Shown here: positions 24,721-33,971 of the stretch, one piece after another
Position numbering within the stretch: position 1 is the first letter of the stretch
Layout of the letters: each line of letters starts with the position of its first letter
Assembly (NCBI GenBank): GCA_023426545.1
Contig: JAFAAN010000129.1
Span: forward strand, 1 to 64,000
Length of the DNA stretch: 64,000 nucleotides
Source of the DNA: Pseudomonadota bacterium
Lineage (GTDB): Bacteria > Myxococcota > Myxococcia > Myxococcales > Myxococcaceae
Reading direction: 5' to 3'
Program-made: the position numbers and the translations under genes
Notes under the pieces: generated by a model
Seen by the model: the letters and a program-made list of their open reading frames with translations, nothing else
Database searches by the model: none
What the model was told of the DNA's origin: nothing

Positions 24721-25359
24721 ATGGCCAGGGAACCCGCCCAACGCGAGCTGAAACAGGAGCGTGCCGCGCGCACGCGCATGGACATTCTGGAAGCGGCCAT
24801 CCGCCTGTTCGCGAGGAGAGGCTTCCTCGCCACGACGATGGCGGACTTGTCCCGCGCCATCCGGATGACCCCCGGAGCGCTGTACTGGCATTTTCCCACC
24901 AAGGAAGACCTGCTGCTGGCGGCGATTGAGGAGCTGCACCACCGCTGCGTGCGCGAGTTTCGGATGCTGGGGGACTACCAGGCGTTATCGGCGCAAGAGC
25001 AGCTCCAGGCCATCTCCGAGCGGGCACACCTGCTCCTGCGCGAGCACCGCGAATACGGCATCTTCTTCGCGATGCTCGCCGCCGAGGCCGCCGAGGCCAA
25101 TGACCAGGTGGCGGAGGCCATCCGGGACAAGCTGGCGCTCTACGTGACGACACTCGAGGACATCATCCGCCATGGACAGAGAACGGGGGAGTTCCGGCGG
25201 GACGTGGATGCGCGCCATACGGCCCACAGCCTCCTTGGCGGATTCCTGGGCGTGCTCGTGCACCAGAACCTCTTCCGCACGTCCATGGACCTCGACACGC
25301 CAGTGGCGGCCCTGAGCGCGCTGATGACGGCCGGAATCGCGCACCCTACGCCTGGGTAA
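24721..25359 (+). CDS. TetR-family transcriptional regulator
   Basis: A 212-residue regulator with the N-terminal TetR helix-turn-helix (residues 17-63: ILEAAIRLFARRGFLATTMADLSRAI, then GALYWHFPTKEDLL) and a helical C-terminal ligand domain typical of the AcrR/BetI branch. The ligand is unknown. Its place directly after the phosphoesterase gene suggests it may respond to an envelope-active compound and control this pair; no operator was found. Confidence 0.88.
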   Translation: MAREPAQRELKQERAARTRMDILEAAIRLFARRGFLATTMADLSRAIRMTPGALYWHFPTKEDLLLAAIEELHHRCVREFRMLGDYQALSAQEQLQAISERAHLLLREHREYGIFFAMLAAEAAEANDQVAEAIRDKLALYVTTLEDIIRHGQRTGEFRRDVDARHTAHSLLGGFLGVLVHQNLFRTSMDLDTPVAALSALMTAGIAHPTPG

Positions 25360-25422
25360 CACCACCTGACGCAAATCAGGGCCAGGCCGGTTGGGAGCAG
25401 GTTGAAGGCCATGCGTAAACGC

Positions 25423-25956
25423 TCACGCCCGATAGAGCACGCGCTCGAACCAATCCAGATCAATCGGCACGCGTTCGGGCCTCAAACCCACCTTCGCATA
25501 CTCGTCCGCGCTCATCTCGCCACACATCCACCTTGCTTCCACAAACGCGAGATGTCGCAAATTCTCAGTATATCTCCCGTCAAGCACAATATCCCTAAGC
25601 GCCAACAAAGTCTCACCACGCACAGGGAGACTAATCTTGCCAATCCGAGCAACAGCTGCAACAGCCGCTTCTAATACAAACTCCTCCCGCTCCACCTCGA
25701 GCACCTTGAACAACATCCCCAGAGACGGAACATAGTCCCAATGAATAGCAACAGCCACAATCGCTTGACGCCTCACATCCACGTCTGAATGAAGAAAAAA
25801 CCGGGTCGCCCGCTCAAGCACCTCCTTCCCCGGATACCTATCAACAGTGCCACTCAAATAAAACAACGCCCCCACAATGGCGCCCTCATCGCCCGAAGCA
25901 AAAACCCTCAACAACTCTTGCGAATCCATATCCCCCTCAGCCCAAACCCTCTTCAT
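25423..25956 (-). CDS. AT-rich orphan, HEAT-like (immunity-protein-like)
   Basis: The family is not recognised. The 177-residue protein (MKRVWAEGDMDSQELLRVF) consists of helical repeats (FLHSDVDVRRQAIVAVAIHWDY, FVLEAAVAAVARIG, NLRHLAFVEARWMCGE) resembling small HEAT-type immunity proteins of polymorphic toxins. Its base composition is clearly lower in GC than both neighbours. The frame is open further upstream, but that part runs through the terminator hairpin at 26053-26094, so a start at 25956 is preferred. No toxin gene is adjacent, so it may be an orphan immunity gene acquired by transfer. Confidence 0.55.
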   Translation of the reverse strand: MKRVWAEGDMDSQELLRVFASGDEGAIVGALFYLSGTVDRYPGKEVLERATRFFLHSDVDVRRQAIVAVAIHWDYVPSLGMLFKVLEVEREEFVLEAAVAAVARIGKISLPVRGETLLALRDIVLDGRYTENLRHLAFVEARWMCGEMSADEYAKVGLRPERVPIDLDWFERVLYRA

Positions 25957-26052
25957 CACATCAAGAATCTCCACCCACGCACAACCCCTCCCGCCATGCG
26001 TGTATGCGCAGACGGAGAGATTGGGGAGACGGCAAAGCACCTTCAAGCGCAC

Positions 26053-26094
26053 CAAAGAAAACGGGCGGAACCCCAAGTCAGGGTTCCGCCCGTT
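26053..26094 (-). terminator. Rho-independent terminator
   Basis: A perfect 14-bp stem (AACGGGCGGAACCC at 26060-26073 pairing with 26081-26094) with a seven-base loop. Read on the minus strand it is followed by TTTTCTTT (ending about 26053). It lies about 60 bases downstream of the stop of the large minus-strand lipoprotein gene and should end that transcript. Confidence 0.8.
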
Positions 26095-26151
26095 CTAAAC
26101 CTCACGGAGACAGGGTCGTCACTTCAACCCCGTCCCCAAGCTGCCTGACGG

Positions 26152-29100
26152 CTACGGATGCTCCACCGGGCTCTGCGAGTTCTGCGGCTGGCGCTCGGCG
26201 CGGATGACGAAGTCGCTCCCGTTGTCATCCGTGTCGTGGCCGTTGCCTGCCTCGGCATCCGCGCCGCCCACCGCCATGCTCTCGGTCGTGGAGTTCGGAC
26301 GCGCCTTGCGCTCGAGGCTGCCACCCGCGGCCGGGTGGGCGGGCGCGGCGCTGCCCTCGGGCTGGTTCGCCTTGCCGTAGCCCACCTTGTCCACCGTGTT
26401 GGGGTCATCCAGGGTCTTGGGATCGAGGTTGGGCCCGATGCGGACATGGCCGCCGCCCGTCGCCGACGCGGACATGTCGAAGTTGTAGCTCACGTCCTTG
26501 GCCACCGGTCCGGTGTAGCCCGTGCTGTGACCGAGCAGCAGGTAGCCATGGGCCTTGATGACCGTGCCGTCCGGGATGTCCGCCGAGCCGGAGTAGCTGG
26601 TGGTGCTCTCCGCGCTCTTGTACTGGACCTTCCAGCCGTTCAGCGTGATGTCCGCGCCCGTCGGGTTGTAGAGCTCGATGAACTCGTCGTTCTGAGCCGT
26701 CACGCCGCGCGCGGAGATTTCACTGATGACGACGTAGCCAACGGCGGGATGCTCCGCGATGGTGATGTCTGCCCCGCGCGTGACGCCCGCGTAGGACGCA
26801 ATCAGCCGGCCCTGGGCCGCTTCATCGCCCGCGGTGAACGTCACCGTTCCGCTCCGCGCCCCCTCGGGGATGTTGACGGAGGCGCTCGACAGCTCCCCCA
26901 TGCCCGTGGCCGGCTCCAGCGTCACGTCCACCGTGACGCCCCCCACCAGCGCCGGGCGGTCCAGCGTCACGGTGAAGACCTGGGTGGTCTCGAAGTAGAC
27001 CGTGGCCACCGACGGCGTCACCGCGCTCAGCGCGGGCGGAGGCGGCAGCACCGTGAGCTCGGTCGCCAGGGTGATGCCATACAGCATGGCGTGCACCGTG
27101 CCCGTGCCCTCACCCTGCGCGTCCGCCGTGAAGGTGAAGGACACCGTCGTGTCCCCGGCGGGAATCGTTACCGTGGCGGGCGCCGTGCCATAGGGCGTCA
27201 CGCCTGCCTCCGGAACGACGGCCACCTCCACCATCGTGTCCTGCACCGTGGGGCGGTCCACCGTCAGGGTGAACGTCTGCGTGGAGCCCGCCGGAATCGT
27301 CACCGCCGAGGACGGCGACATCGACGTCAGCCGCGGCGCATCCTGGTCCAGCGTCACCGTGGCGCTCGCGCTGCTCGCCCCGAGGGTCGCCGTCACAGTG
27401 CCGGGCTCGGTGGTCGTGGCCCCCGGGTCGGCGGTGAAGCTGAACGACGCCGTCATGGCGTTCTCCGCCACGGCGAGCAGGCCGTTGGCCGGGTTGAAGG
27501 AGCCGAAGCCCAGGCCCGGGTCCACGCTCAGCGCCACGGTGGTGTTCGCGGGAGCCGGACGGTCCAGCGCCACGGTAAACACCACCTCGCCGCCAGGCAC
27601 CATCGTCACGTCAGCAGGCGTGAGCCCCACCACCTCGGGCTGCTCGTCGGCCCCCAGCACCCGGATGGTGACCGACTGCGCGGAGCCGCCCAGCGTCGCC
27701 GTCAGCGTCACGCCCTGCGCGGGCGCCCCCGGCTCCACCGGCACCGTCACCGACGTCTGCCCGGCGGGGATGATGACGCGGCCTTCAGGCACGCTCAGCG
27801 CGCTCGCGTCGGACGAGGTGATGGCGACCTCCAGCGCATCCTCGTAGGCGGAGGACAGCGTCAGCGTCAGCGCCTGCGGGAACGTGTTCACCGGCTCCGT
27901 GCCTCCCACCCGGACGTAGCCATTTGGACCGAAGCCCATGATGGACGGCGGCGGCAGCGGCATGTCCGCCCGGAAGCGCGGCACCAGCTTGGAGTCGTTG
28001 AAGTTGTACGTCAGCACGCCGCGCATCGCGCCGAAGCGCGTGCCAATGGGCGGCACCGGGTAGGCATAGGCCTGGTCATCAATCATCAGACCCGGCTGCC
28101 CTGGGTCGCCGGCCTCGTTGACGAGGATCTGGCCGAACTCGTCCGCCGCCGTGTTGACCGCCACGTCGCGGACCTCCACCAGCACGCCTTCCAGCGCGGA
28201 GGCGCGGGGGCCTCCCGTCCGGATGTCGGCCGTCGTCACCACCACCGGCGAGGGCACCTCGTTGCCGGAGCTGCGCTTGACGTACTTCACCTCCATCAGC
28301 TCGGGCAGCCCGTAGTAGAGGGTCAGCACACCCGTGGTGATGTCGATGCGGTCACCCACCGCGAGGTCGCCCTTGGGCGAGTACACATAGAGGCCCGAGT
28401 GGTCCACGCTCGCGCCCGCGGGCAGCGGATGCGTCTGCACCCAGTAGCCGCTGGTGCTCGCCCCGCCCTTCACCACGCCGGTGACGACGACGTCGAGGAT
28501 GGACACCTCCTTGCCTACCAGCGGCAGGCTGCCGCTCACGGGCGTCTTCAGCTCGTGGATGGTGGCCGGGCAGCCCAGGCTCCCCGGGTTCGGCACGGTG
28601 GGGCACGCATCACACGCGTCGCCCTTGCCGTCGCCGTCCGTGTCCACCTGGTCCGGGTTGGGGACGAACGGGCAGTTGTCCAGCCACGTGACGATGCCGT
28701 CGTGGTCATCGTCCCCCACGGTGAACGTCGTGCACGAGTTCCCCTCGTCCAGCGGGCAGGGGTCGCACGCGTCGCCGATGCCGTCGCCGTCCGAGTCCGC
28801 CTGCTTGCCATTGTCCATGGGGCGGATGGGGTTGAAGACGTTGGGGCAGTTGTCCGCGGCGCCCACCAGGCCGTCGCCGTCCGGGTCCGCCTCACGGGTT
28901 TCCCCCGTATAGCTGGTGGAGCCATTCACGACGGCCGGCCAGCGCGAGTCCAGCGACGTGCGGCGGGGCGCGCACACCGGCTCGTTCTGTGGCGTGCCGC
29001 ACGCGAACAGCGGGTACTTGTGCGTGGCACCCGACGTGAGCGCCGCCAGGTTCTTGCCAATCTCCGACTGGAGGCACACTTCCTTCTGGGTGCCGCACAC

Positions 29101-30666
29101 ATCCAGCGTGTCGCAGGTGTCCGAGCCCTTGAGACCGGCCATCAGCGCCTGGTCACCGTAGAGCGGCTTGCCCCCACGCATGGTGAGCACCACGTGCTCG
29201 GGATTCGCGGTGATGACCGCGCGGTGCGGCGAGTTGGCGAAGGCCCGCAGCTGGTAGATGGCCAGGTCCGCCACCTTGCCCTCGGCGATGCGGCCCGTCT
29301 TCTCGAAGACGTCCACCAGGTCCGCGGCGTTCACGGTCACCATGCGCCAGAGCTCCTCGTCGCTGAAGGCGCGCGCATAGTGCGAGGTGTTGAGGTAGTC
29401 GGCGCACTGCAGCTCACGCAGCATGTTCATGGAGCCGGAGCGCAGCCAGTCAGTGCCCAGCGCGATGGTCACCCCCAGGCGCTTGTAGGCCGTCACCATG
29501 GCCGTGTCGCCGTACAGCGAGATGTTCGAGCGGGGCGACCAGATGAGGCCGGTGCCACGCTCGGCCATCAGGTGAATCTCCTTCGCCGTCAGGCCGATGC
29601 CGTGGATGACGGCGGTGCGCGGCTGCATCACGTCGTTCTGGCCCGTGGACAGGCAGCGGAACTCGTTGTGCGCCGCCGCGGAGATGCCCTCGGAGACGTG
29701 CGGCAGGTACGCGGCCGAGCGCGGCAGCGAGCTGGTGGTGGGCATCGAGGGGTAGCCGCAGCCCGACGCAATCAGGTTGCCGCTGGTGTCGCCCAGCGGG
29801 AAGGTGTCCGAGTCCACCACGCCCTCGCCCAGGCCTTCCTGGAGCGAGTCGTTGTTCACGTCCACGTTGCGGAGCAGCCCGGGCTGGCCGCCCGCGCCCG
29901 CCATGGAGGTGGCGCCCGCCATCAGCTGCCGCAGCTCGCCCCAGCGCACGTTGTCCGCGGCGCTGGCCGCGGGGCTGTTGATGCGCGTGTGGCCGTTGCG
30001 GCCGGTGCGCCACTCGTGGCGGTGCTCGTAGCGCTCCTCGGTGCCGGCGTACGGCTCCATCGGATACGTGATGTGCTCGTGCGGGTTCACCAGGCCCGGG
30101 GAGATGACGCCGCCTGGGCAGGACACCTGCGTGGCCTCGGCGGCACCCGCCGCGGCGGAGCAGTCACACGCGGCGCACTGGATGATGCCCTGCGCGTCCA
30201 CCAGCACCTGGCCGCCCAGCAGCGTCTCGCCATCCTTCAGCACCACGCCCGTGAAGAGGCGCGCGCCCGAGGTCCCGGCCTGCGTCACCGCGCAGGTGGC
30301 CCCATCGGGGAGCGCGGGCGCGTCCGCCGCGGGGCAGCGGGTGTGTGTCGGCGTGCAATCCGACTGGCAGCCGTCACCGTCCACGGTGTTGCCGTCGTCG
30401 CAGGCCTCGCCCTCCTCCAGCCAGCCGTTGCCGCAGACCGGGTCGGGAGAAGTCGTGGGCGTCCGCGTACAGTCGTTCTCGCAGCCGTCACCGTTCGTCC
30501 GGTTGCCGTCGTCGCACTGCTCGCCGGCCTCGGTGACGCCATTGCCGCAGACCGCCTGCGGGTTGCAGCTCGGGCCCTCACAATCCGGATCGTCGCCGCT
30601 ACAGCCAGCATGGAAGAGGAGCACCGCGCCCAGCGCGGCAAGTAATAGACGTGGGGACATTCGCAT
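26152..30666 (-). CDS. Giant lipoprotein: Cys-rich repeats, amidohydrolase, TSP3 repeats, beta domains, lamin-tail domain
   Basis: A 1504-residue secreted lipoprotein (lipobox AVLLFHAGC near residue 21). In order: two DUF4215-type Cys repeats (VCGNGVTEAGEQCDDGN and CGNGWLEEGEACDDGN, residues 35-105); an amidohydrolase domain (about 130-560) with NPHEHITYP (metal HxH near 192), AVIHGIG (near 352) and GTDW (near 404); thrombospondin type-3 calcium repeats (DPDGDGLVGAADNCPN and others, 590-690); a beta domain; several Calx-beta/Ig-like modules (920-1300); and a C-terminal lamin-tail domain (VISEISARGVTAQNDEFIELYNP, from about 1312). The ATG at 30666 begins the signal peptide and has GGAGA upstream. 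It probably hydrolyses an extracellular C-N or related bond while attached to the cell surface; the substrate is unknown. Confidence 0.85.
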   Translation of the reverse strand: MRMSPRLLLAALGAVLLFHAGCSGDDPDCEGPSCNPQAVCGNGVTEAGEQCDDGNRTNGDGCENDCTRTPTTSPDPVCGNGWLEEGEACDDGNTVDGDGCQSDCTPTHTRCPAADAPALPDGATCAVTQAGTSGARLFTGVVLKDGETLLGGQVLVDAQGIIQCAACDCSAAAGAAEATQVSCPGGVISPGLVNPHEHITYPMEPYAGTEERYEHRHEWRTGRNGHTRINSPAASAADNVRWGELRQLMAGATSMAGAGGQPGLLRNVDVNNDSLQEGLGEGVVDSDTFPLGDTSGNLIASGCGYPSMPTTSSLPRSAAYLPHVSEGISAAAHNEFRCLSTGQNDVMQPRTAVIHGIGLTAKEIHLMAERGTGLIWSPRSNISLYGDTAMVTAYKRLGVTIALGTDWLRSGSMNMLRELQCADYLNTSHYARAFSDEELWRMVTVNAADLVDVFEKTGRIAEGKVADLAIYQLRAFANSPHRAVITANPEHVVLTMRGGKPLYGDQALMAGLKGSDTCDTLDVCGTQKEVCLQSEIGKNLAALTSGATHKYPLFACGTPQNEPVCAPRRTSLDSRWPAVVNGSTSYTGETREADPDGDGLVGAADNCPNVFNPIRPMDNGKQADSDGDGIGDACDPCPLDEGNSCTTFTVGDDDHDGIVTWLDNCPFVPNPDQVDTDGDGKGDACDACPTVPNPGSLGCPATIHELKTPVSGSLPLVGKEVSILDVVVTGVVKGGASTSGYWVQTHPLPAGASVDHSGLYVYSPKGDLAVGDRIDITTGVLTLYYGLPELMEVKYVKRSSGNEVPSPVVVTTADIRTGGPRASALEGVLVEVRDVAVNTAADEFGQILVNEAGDPGQPGLMIDDQAYAYPVPPIGTRFGAMRGVLTYNFNDSKLVPRFRADMPLPPPSIMGFGPNGYVRVGGTEPVNTFPQALTLTLSSAYEDALEVAITSSDASALSVPEGRVIIPAGQTSVTVPVEPGAPAQGVTLTATLGGSAQSVTIRVLGADEQPEVVGLTPADVTMVPGGEVVFTVALDRPAPANTTVALSVDPGLGFGSFNPANGLLAVAENAMTASFSFTADPGATTTEPGTVTATLGASSASATVTLDQDAPRLTSMSPSSAVTIPAGSTQTFTLTVDRPTVQDTMVEVAVVPEAGVTPYGTAPATVTIPAGDTTVSFTFTADAQGEGTGTVHAMLYGITLATELTVLPPPPALSAVTPSVATVYFETTQVFTVTLDRPALVGGVTVDVTLEPATGMGELSSASVNIPEGARSGTVTFTAGDEAAQGRLIASYAGVTRGADITIAEHPAVGYVVISEISARGVTAQNDEFIELYNPTGADITLNGWKVQYKSAESTTSYSGSADIPDGTVIKAHGYLLLGHSTGYTGPVAKDVSYNFDMSASATGGGHVRIGPNLDPKTLDDPNTVDKVGYGKANQPEGSAAPAHPAAGGSLERKARPNSTTESMAVGGADAEAGNGHDTDDNGSDFVIRAERQPQNSQSPVEHP

Positions 30667-30959
30667 CTCGTGGGTCTCCCGGCGGAGCCGGCCGGAGGGA
30701 AGGTGACAGGTCCTTGGCACGCCAGGAGCGTACCCCTTGAAACATTTCAGCGACACCTGACCGCACAGGTCCAGTTCCCAGGCAACGCCCGCGCGGGAAT
30801 GTGCCGTGGAGTACGCAGCCCACATCACCTCAAGTACGAGCCTGCACGAAGGCGGCGTGCCGGCCCTGGCCGACGTCAGTCCGCGCCGGGTCGTGACGCA
30901 CCGCGAGAGCCGCGAACGCGCTACAAGCGCGCGACCCGCCTCGCGCCCAGGAGCCCCCC

Positions 30960-31811
30960 GTGGACATCGCCGTCCTCACCTATGACGCACTCCCTCAGCT
31001 CGACGCGTTCGATGCGGCGCTGCTGCCCGCGCTCGCGGCGCTGGGATTGGATGCCCGCCCCGTTGTCTGGGATGACCCGGCCATGGACTGGAGCGCGGCG
31101 CGGCTGGCGCTGGTGCGCAACACCTGGGACAGCCACCTGCGCCGAGAGGCCTTCGTCGCGTGGGCGGAGAAGGTAGGCCGCCTCACACAGCTCCACAACC
31201 CCGCAGCGGTGCTGCGCTGGAACACGCACAAGGGCTACCTGCGCGAGTTGGAGGAGAAGGGCGTCCCCGTGACGCCCACGGCCTGGGTGTCCCGCGGCGC
31301 CGCGCTCGACGTGGGCGAGCTGGCTGACAGGCGAGGCTGGGGCGTGGTGGTGCTCAAGCCCGCGGTGTCCGCGGGCGCCCTCAAGACGCACGTCTTCGCA
31401 CGCGCGGACGCCCACGCCGCCACCGCGCGGCTCGCGGAGCTGGCGCGCGAGGGCGACGTCATGGTGCAGCCCTACCTCACCGCGTTCGAACAGGAGGGCG
31501 AGCGCAGCTACGTCTTCTTCGACGGCGTCTTCAGCCACGCGGTGCGCCGGCCGCCCACGCTGCTGGACGCGCCGCGCGGCTTCTCCGAGCCCACCGCCTT
31601 CTCACCGGAGGACGCGGCCGAGCTGCGGCTGGCGGAGTCCGTGCTGGAAGCGGTGGGCCGCCCGCTGCTCTACGCCCGCGTGGACGTGGCCACCGACAAC
31701 GCCGGCCAGCCCCGGCTCCAGGAGTTGGAGGTCACCGAGCCGCGCCTCTTCCTGTCGCTGGCCCCAGGCGCCGCGGAGCGGCTGGCCCGGGCCATCGCCG
31801 CGAAGCTGTGA
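30960..31811 (+). CDS. ATP-grasp domain protein (RimK/glutathione-synthetase-like)
   Basis: This 283-residue protein has the ATP-grasp layout: a Rossmann-like N-terminus (MDIAVLTYDALPQLDAF, then LALVRNTWDSHLRREAF), VVVLKPAVSAGALKTHVF for ATP binding, DVMVQPYLTAFEQEGERSYVFFDG, and a metal-binding end (RVDVATDNAGQPRLQELEVTEPRLFL). Enzymes of this type ligate a carboxylate to an amine, often an amino acid; the substrate is not predictable. The start is the GTG at 30960, with AGGAG seven bases ahead. Its stop is four bases from the stop of the convergent esterase gene. Confidence 0.8.
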   Translation: MDIAVLTYDALPQLDAFDAALLPALAALGLDARPVVWDDPAMDWSAARLALVRNTWDSHLRREAFVAWAEKVGRLTQLHNPAAVLRWNTHKGYLRELEEKGVPVTPTAWVSRGAALDVGELADRRGWGVVVLKPAVSAGALKTHVFARADAHAATARLAELAREGDVMVQPYLTAFEQEGERSYVFFDGVFSHAVRRPPTLLDAPRGFSEPTAFSPEDAAELRLAESVLEAVGRPLLYARVDVATDNAGQPRLQELEVTEPRLFLSLAPGAAERLARAIAAKL

Positions 31812-31815
31812 GGCC

Positions 31816-33243
31816 CTACCGCGGCAGGCCGCACACCGCCGGGTCCGCGTTGCGGAAGGCACACAGGAGCTTCGGCAGGCGCCGCTTCCAGAAGAACCAG
31901 TCGTGCTCGGCGCCGGGCTCGTTCCAGTGGGCCACGCCGTAGCCTCGGCCGCGCAGCGCGTCCACGAACTGGAGGTTGGACTGGCAGTCGTCGCCGCCCT
32001 CCTCGCCATCCCGCGTGCAGCCGGCCACGGGCGAGCCGTGGTCCACGTAGAAGCGCACCGGCACCACCGGCTCCTGCCCGGCGCGGACCACCATCGCGTT
32101 GCCGTCATCGCGGTCCACCACGCCGTCATGCGGCCAGAACAAGGTGCCGGACTGGGTGCCCACGAAGCCGAACGTCTCCGACATCTGGAAGCCCGCGTAG
32201 ACGGAGATGAGGCCCCCCAGCGACGCGCCCGCGATGCCCGTGTCCCGCGGCCCCGTCCTCACGCGGTAGGCCGCCTCCACCCGTGGCATCAGGTCGTCGC
32301 GGATGAAGGCGAGGTAGTCGTCCCCGCGCGGCGTGGGCCAGCCCGGTGCGCGCGCGGGCGGGAAGGTGTACTGCGCCAGCCGCACGTCCTGGCTCGGCAG
32401 CGCCACGAACACGAGCACCGCCGAGTCCTCCGGCCGGGCCGCGTAGTGCGCGTCCGCCGCCTCCGCGAAGGACTCGCGCGTCAGGCTCTCGTTGCCGTCG
32501 TGGACGTACATCACCGGCAGGGCCGGGCACTCCGGCCCGTCGTACACCGCCGGCGTGTAGACGAAGACGTCGCGCGCGTCGCCCAGCACCGTGGCGGGCA
32601 CGCCGTACCATGCGGTGAGCCGGCCCTTCTCGCCGTCCTGGAGCCCCGGGTAGACGAGCGAGTTGAACTGCCCCACGCCGTGGTGGTTGAAGCGGTCCCA
32701 CACCACGTGACGCGCGCCCGGGTCCGCGAAGAACTCGCCGTCCTTCACCAGCTTGTACGGCTGCGGGCCGGTGCGCGGCACCTCCACCTCCGCCAGGTAC
32801 AGGTCCGTGTCGCGCACCTGCACCAGCGGCGTGGCCGTGGCGGACCAGCCGTTGAAGTCCCCCGCGACGAAGGTGCCGCGCCCCGCTTCGCCCCGGATGA
32901 AGAAGGCCACCCGCGGCTGGCCCGCCAGGGAATCGCTCACCAGGGGCCCGCCGCCCTGCTCTCCCACCGCGGCCACGAAGCGGTCGATGGCCTCCGCGCG
33001 CTGCGCCGACGACGTGGCGCGGCCCAGCTCCAGTTGCAGGCGGGCCAGCAGCGCCATGGGCGCGCCGCGCACCGTCGTCGTCCGCTGGCAGGCCCAGGGC
33101 TCCTGGGGACCGGCGTCCGGGGCCGTCCCGGCGTCCGGGTAGGTCTCCGTGTAGGGCGGAGGCGGCGCGAGCGTCGGTGCGGGGGCGTCCTCACACGCCG
33201 CGAACAACGCGGCGCACAACACGGCGGCAGGCAGGCGGCGCAT
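31816..33243 (-). CDS. Lipoprotein esterase of the enterochelin-esterase type
   Basis: The 475-residue product starts with a lipoprotein signal (MRRLPAAVLCAALFAACEDA, lipobox Cys at residue 17). Residues 110-200 form an early-set domain (GTFVAGDFNGWSATATPLV) and the rest an alpha/beta-hydrolase with the nucleophile motif GIAGASLGGLISVY and a C-terminal GAEHDWFFWKRRLP carrying the likely catalytic His. It should hydrolyse esters in the periplasm or outside the cell. The frame opens upstream of 33243, but only that ATG starts the signal peptide and it has GGAAGG four bases ahead. Confidence 0.82.
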   Translation of the reverse strand: MRRLPAAVLCAALFAACEDAPAPTLAPPPPYTETYPDAGTAPDAGPQEPWACQRTTTVRGAPMALLARLQLELGRATSSAQRAEAIDRFVAAVGEQGGGPLVSDSLAGQPRVAFFIRGEAGRGTFVAGDFNGWSATATPLVQVRDTDLYLAEVEVPRTGPQPYKLVKDGEFFADPGARHVVWDRFNHHGVGQFNSLVYPGLQDGEKGRLTAWYGVPATVLGDARDVFVYTPAVYDGPECPALPVMYVHDGNESLTRESFAEAADAHYAARPEDSAVLVFVALPSQDVRLAQYTFPPARAPGWPTPRGDDYLAFIRDDLMPRVEAAYRVRTGPRDTGIAGASLGGLISVYAGFQMSETFGFVGTQSGTLFWPHDGVVDRDDGNAMVVRAGQEPVVPVRFYVDHGSPVAGCTRDGEEGGDDCQSNLQFVDALRGRGYGVAHWNEPGAEHDWFFWKRRLPKLLCAFRNADPAVCGLPR

Positions 33244-33425
33244 CGGACCTTCCAGGCGGCGGAAACGCCTTGTCCGGGGACAGGAGGCGGGCGGGGGTGT
33301 ACTACAGGGGTTGGCCCGTGCGCGAGTGGGGCACCCCGCCCGGCAACTGGCCATTCGTGGACACCCCTTGGCCCTACCGTGCGCCTTCCCGGGCCGCGGC
33401 GAGGCAGGAAGGCTATTCAATCCGC

Positions 33426-33965
33426 ATGGCTCGCGCTCTGCTGCTCTCGCTGCTCGTGAGGCAGCACATGGCTCTCAAGGAAAAGTTTCGCGCCAAGTAC
33501 CCACATCCCTGGCTGGTGTGGGAGGCGGGCGCCTGGAATGTCCCCGAGGTGGTGGAGGGAAACGTGGCCGCCACGCGGCTGCCGCTGACCGACTTGCGGG
33601 ACTGCCTGCCCGCCGGAGACGCCCTGTGCTTCGAGCTGCTGGGCCAGACGGACGGCAGCCCGCTGCGCCTGGGCCGCGCCTCGCACAACGCGCTGGTCGT
33701 CAATGACGCCACCGTGTCGCGCGAGCAGCTGCACCTCGCGCCCTCGCCGGAGGGGCGCTGGGAGGTGACGCGCGTCGCCAGCTCCCGGCCGGTGACGCTG
33801 GGCGGCACGCCCCTGGAGCCCGAGCGCGCCACGGCGCTCCAGCCCGGCGTCCAGCTCCAGGTGGGCGACGTGCGCCTCACCTACCACGAGGCGGAGGACT
33901 TCGATGAGCGCATCGGCCGCATCGCCGCGCAGGTGCTCGCCCAGACGGTGGGCACGCAGCGCTGA
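33426..33965 (+). CDS. FHA-domain protein
   Basis: A 179-residue protein whose C-terminal half (residues 80-165) is an FHA domain: LRLGRASHNALVVNDATVSREQ matches the GR...N...S.xH core that binds phosphothreonine, followed by VTLGGTPLEPERATALQPG and LQVGDVRLTY. The usual His after the conserved Ser is replaced (SREQL). It converges with a Ser/Thr kinase gene, with six bases between the stops, and may read out phosphorylation by that or another kinase (inference). An ATG at 33468 is an alternative start. Confidence 0.78.
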   Translation: MARALLLSLLVRQHMALKEKFRAKYPHPWLVWEAGAWNVPEVVEGNVAATRLPLTDLRDCLPAGDALCFELLGQTDGSPLRLGRASHNALVVNDATVSREQLHLAPSPEGRWEVTRVASSRPVTLGGTPLEPERATALQPGVQLQVGDVRLTYHEAEDFDERIGRIAAQVLAQTVGTQR

Positions 33966-33971
33966 CGCGGG

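Noticed and set aside
25360..25422. Short hairpin CCTGA/TCAGG after the TetR gene considered as a terminator
   Set aside because: Only a five-base stem and no T tract.
25957..26076. N-terminal extension of the AT-rich orphan
   Set aside because: It would read through the perfect terminator hairpin of the neighbouring gene; a start at 25956 is more sensible.
26158..30645. A very long open frame on the plus strand opposite the giant lipoprotein
   Set aside because: It lies antisense to a gene with clear domains and consists of Arg/His/Gly/Ala-rich low-complexity sequence, the usual shadow of high-GC third positions.
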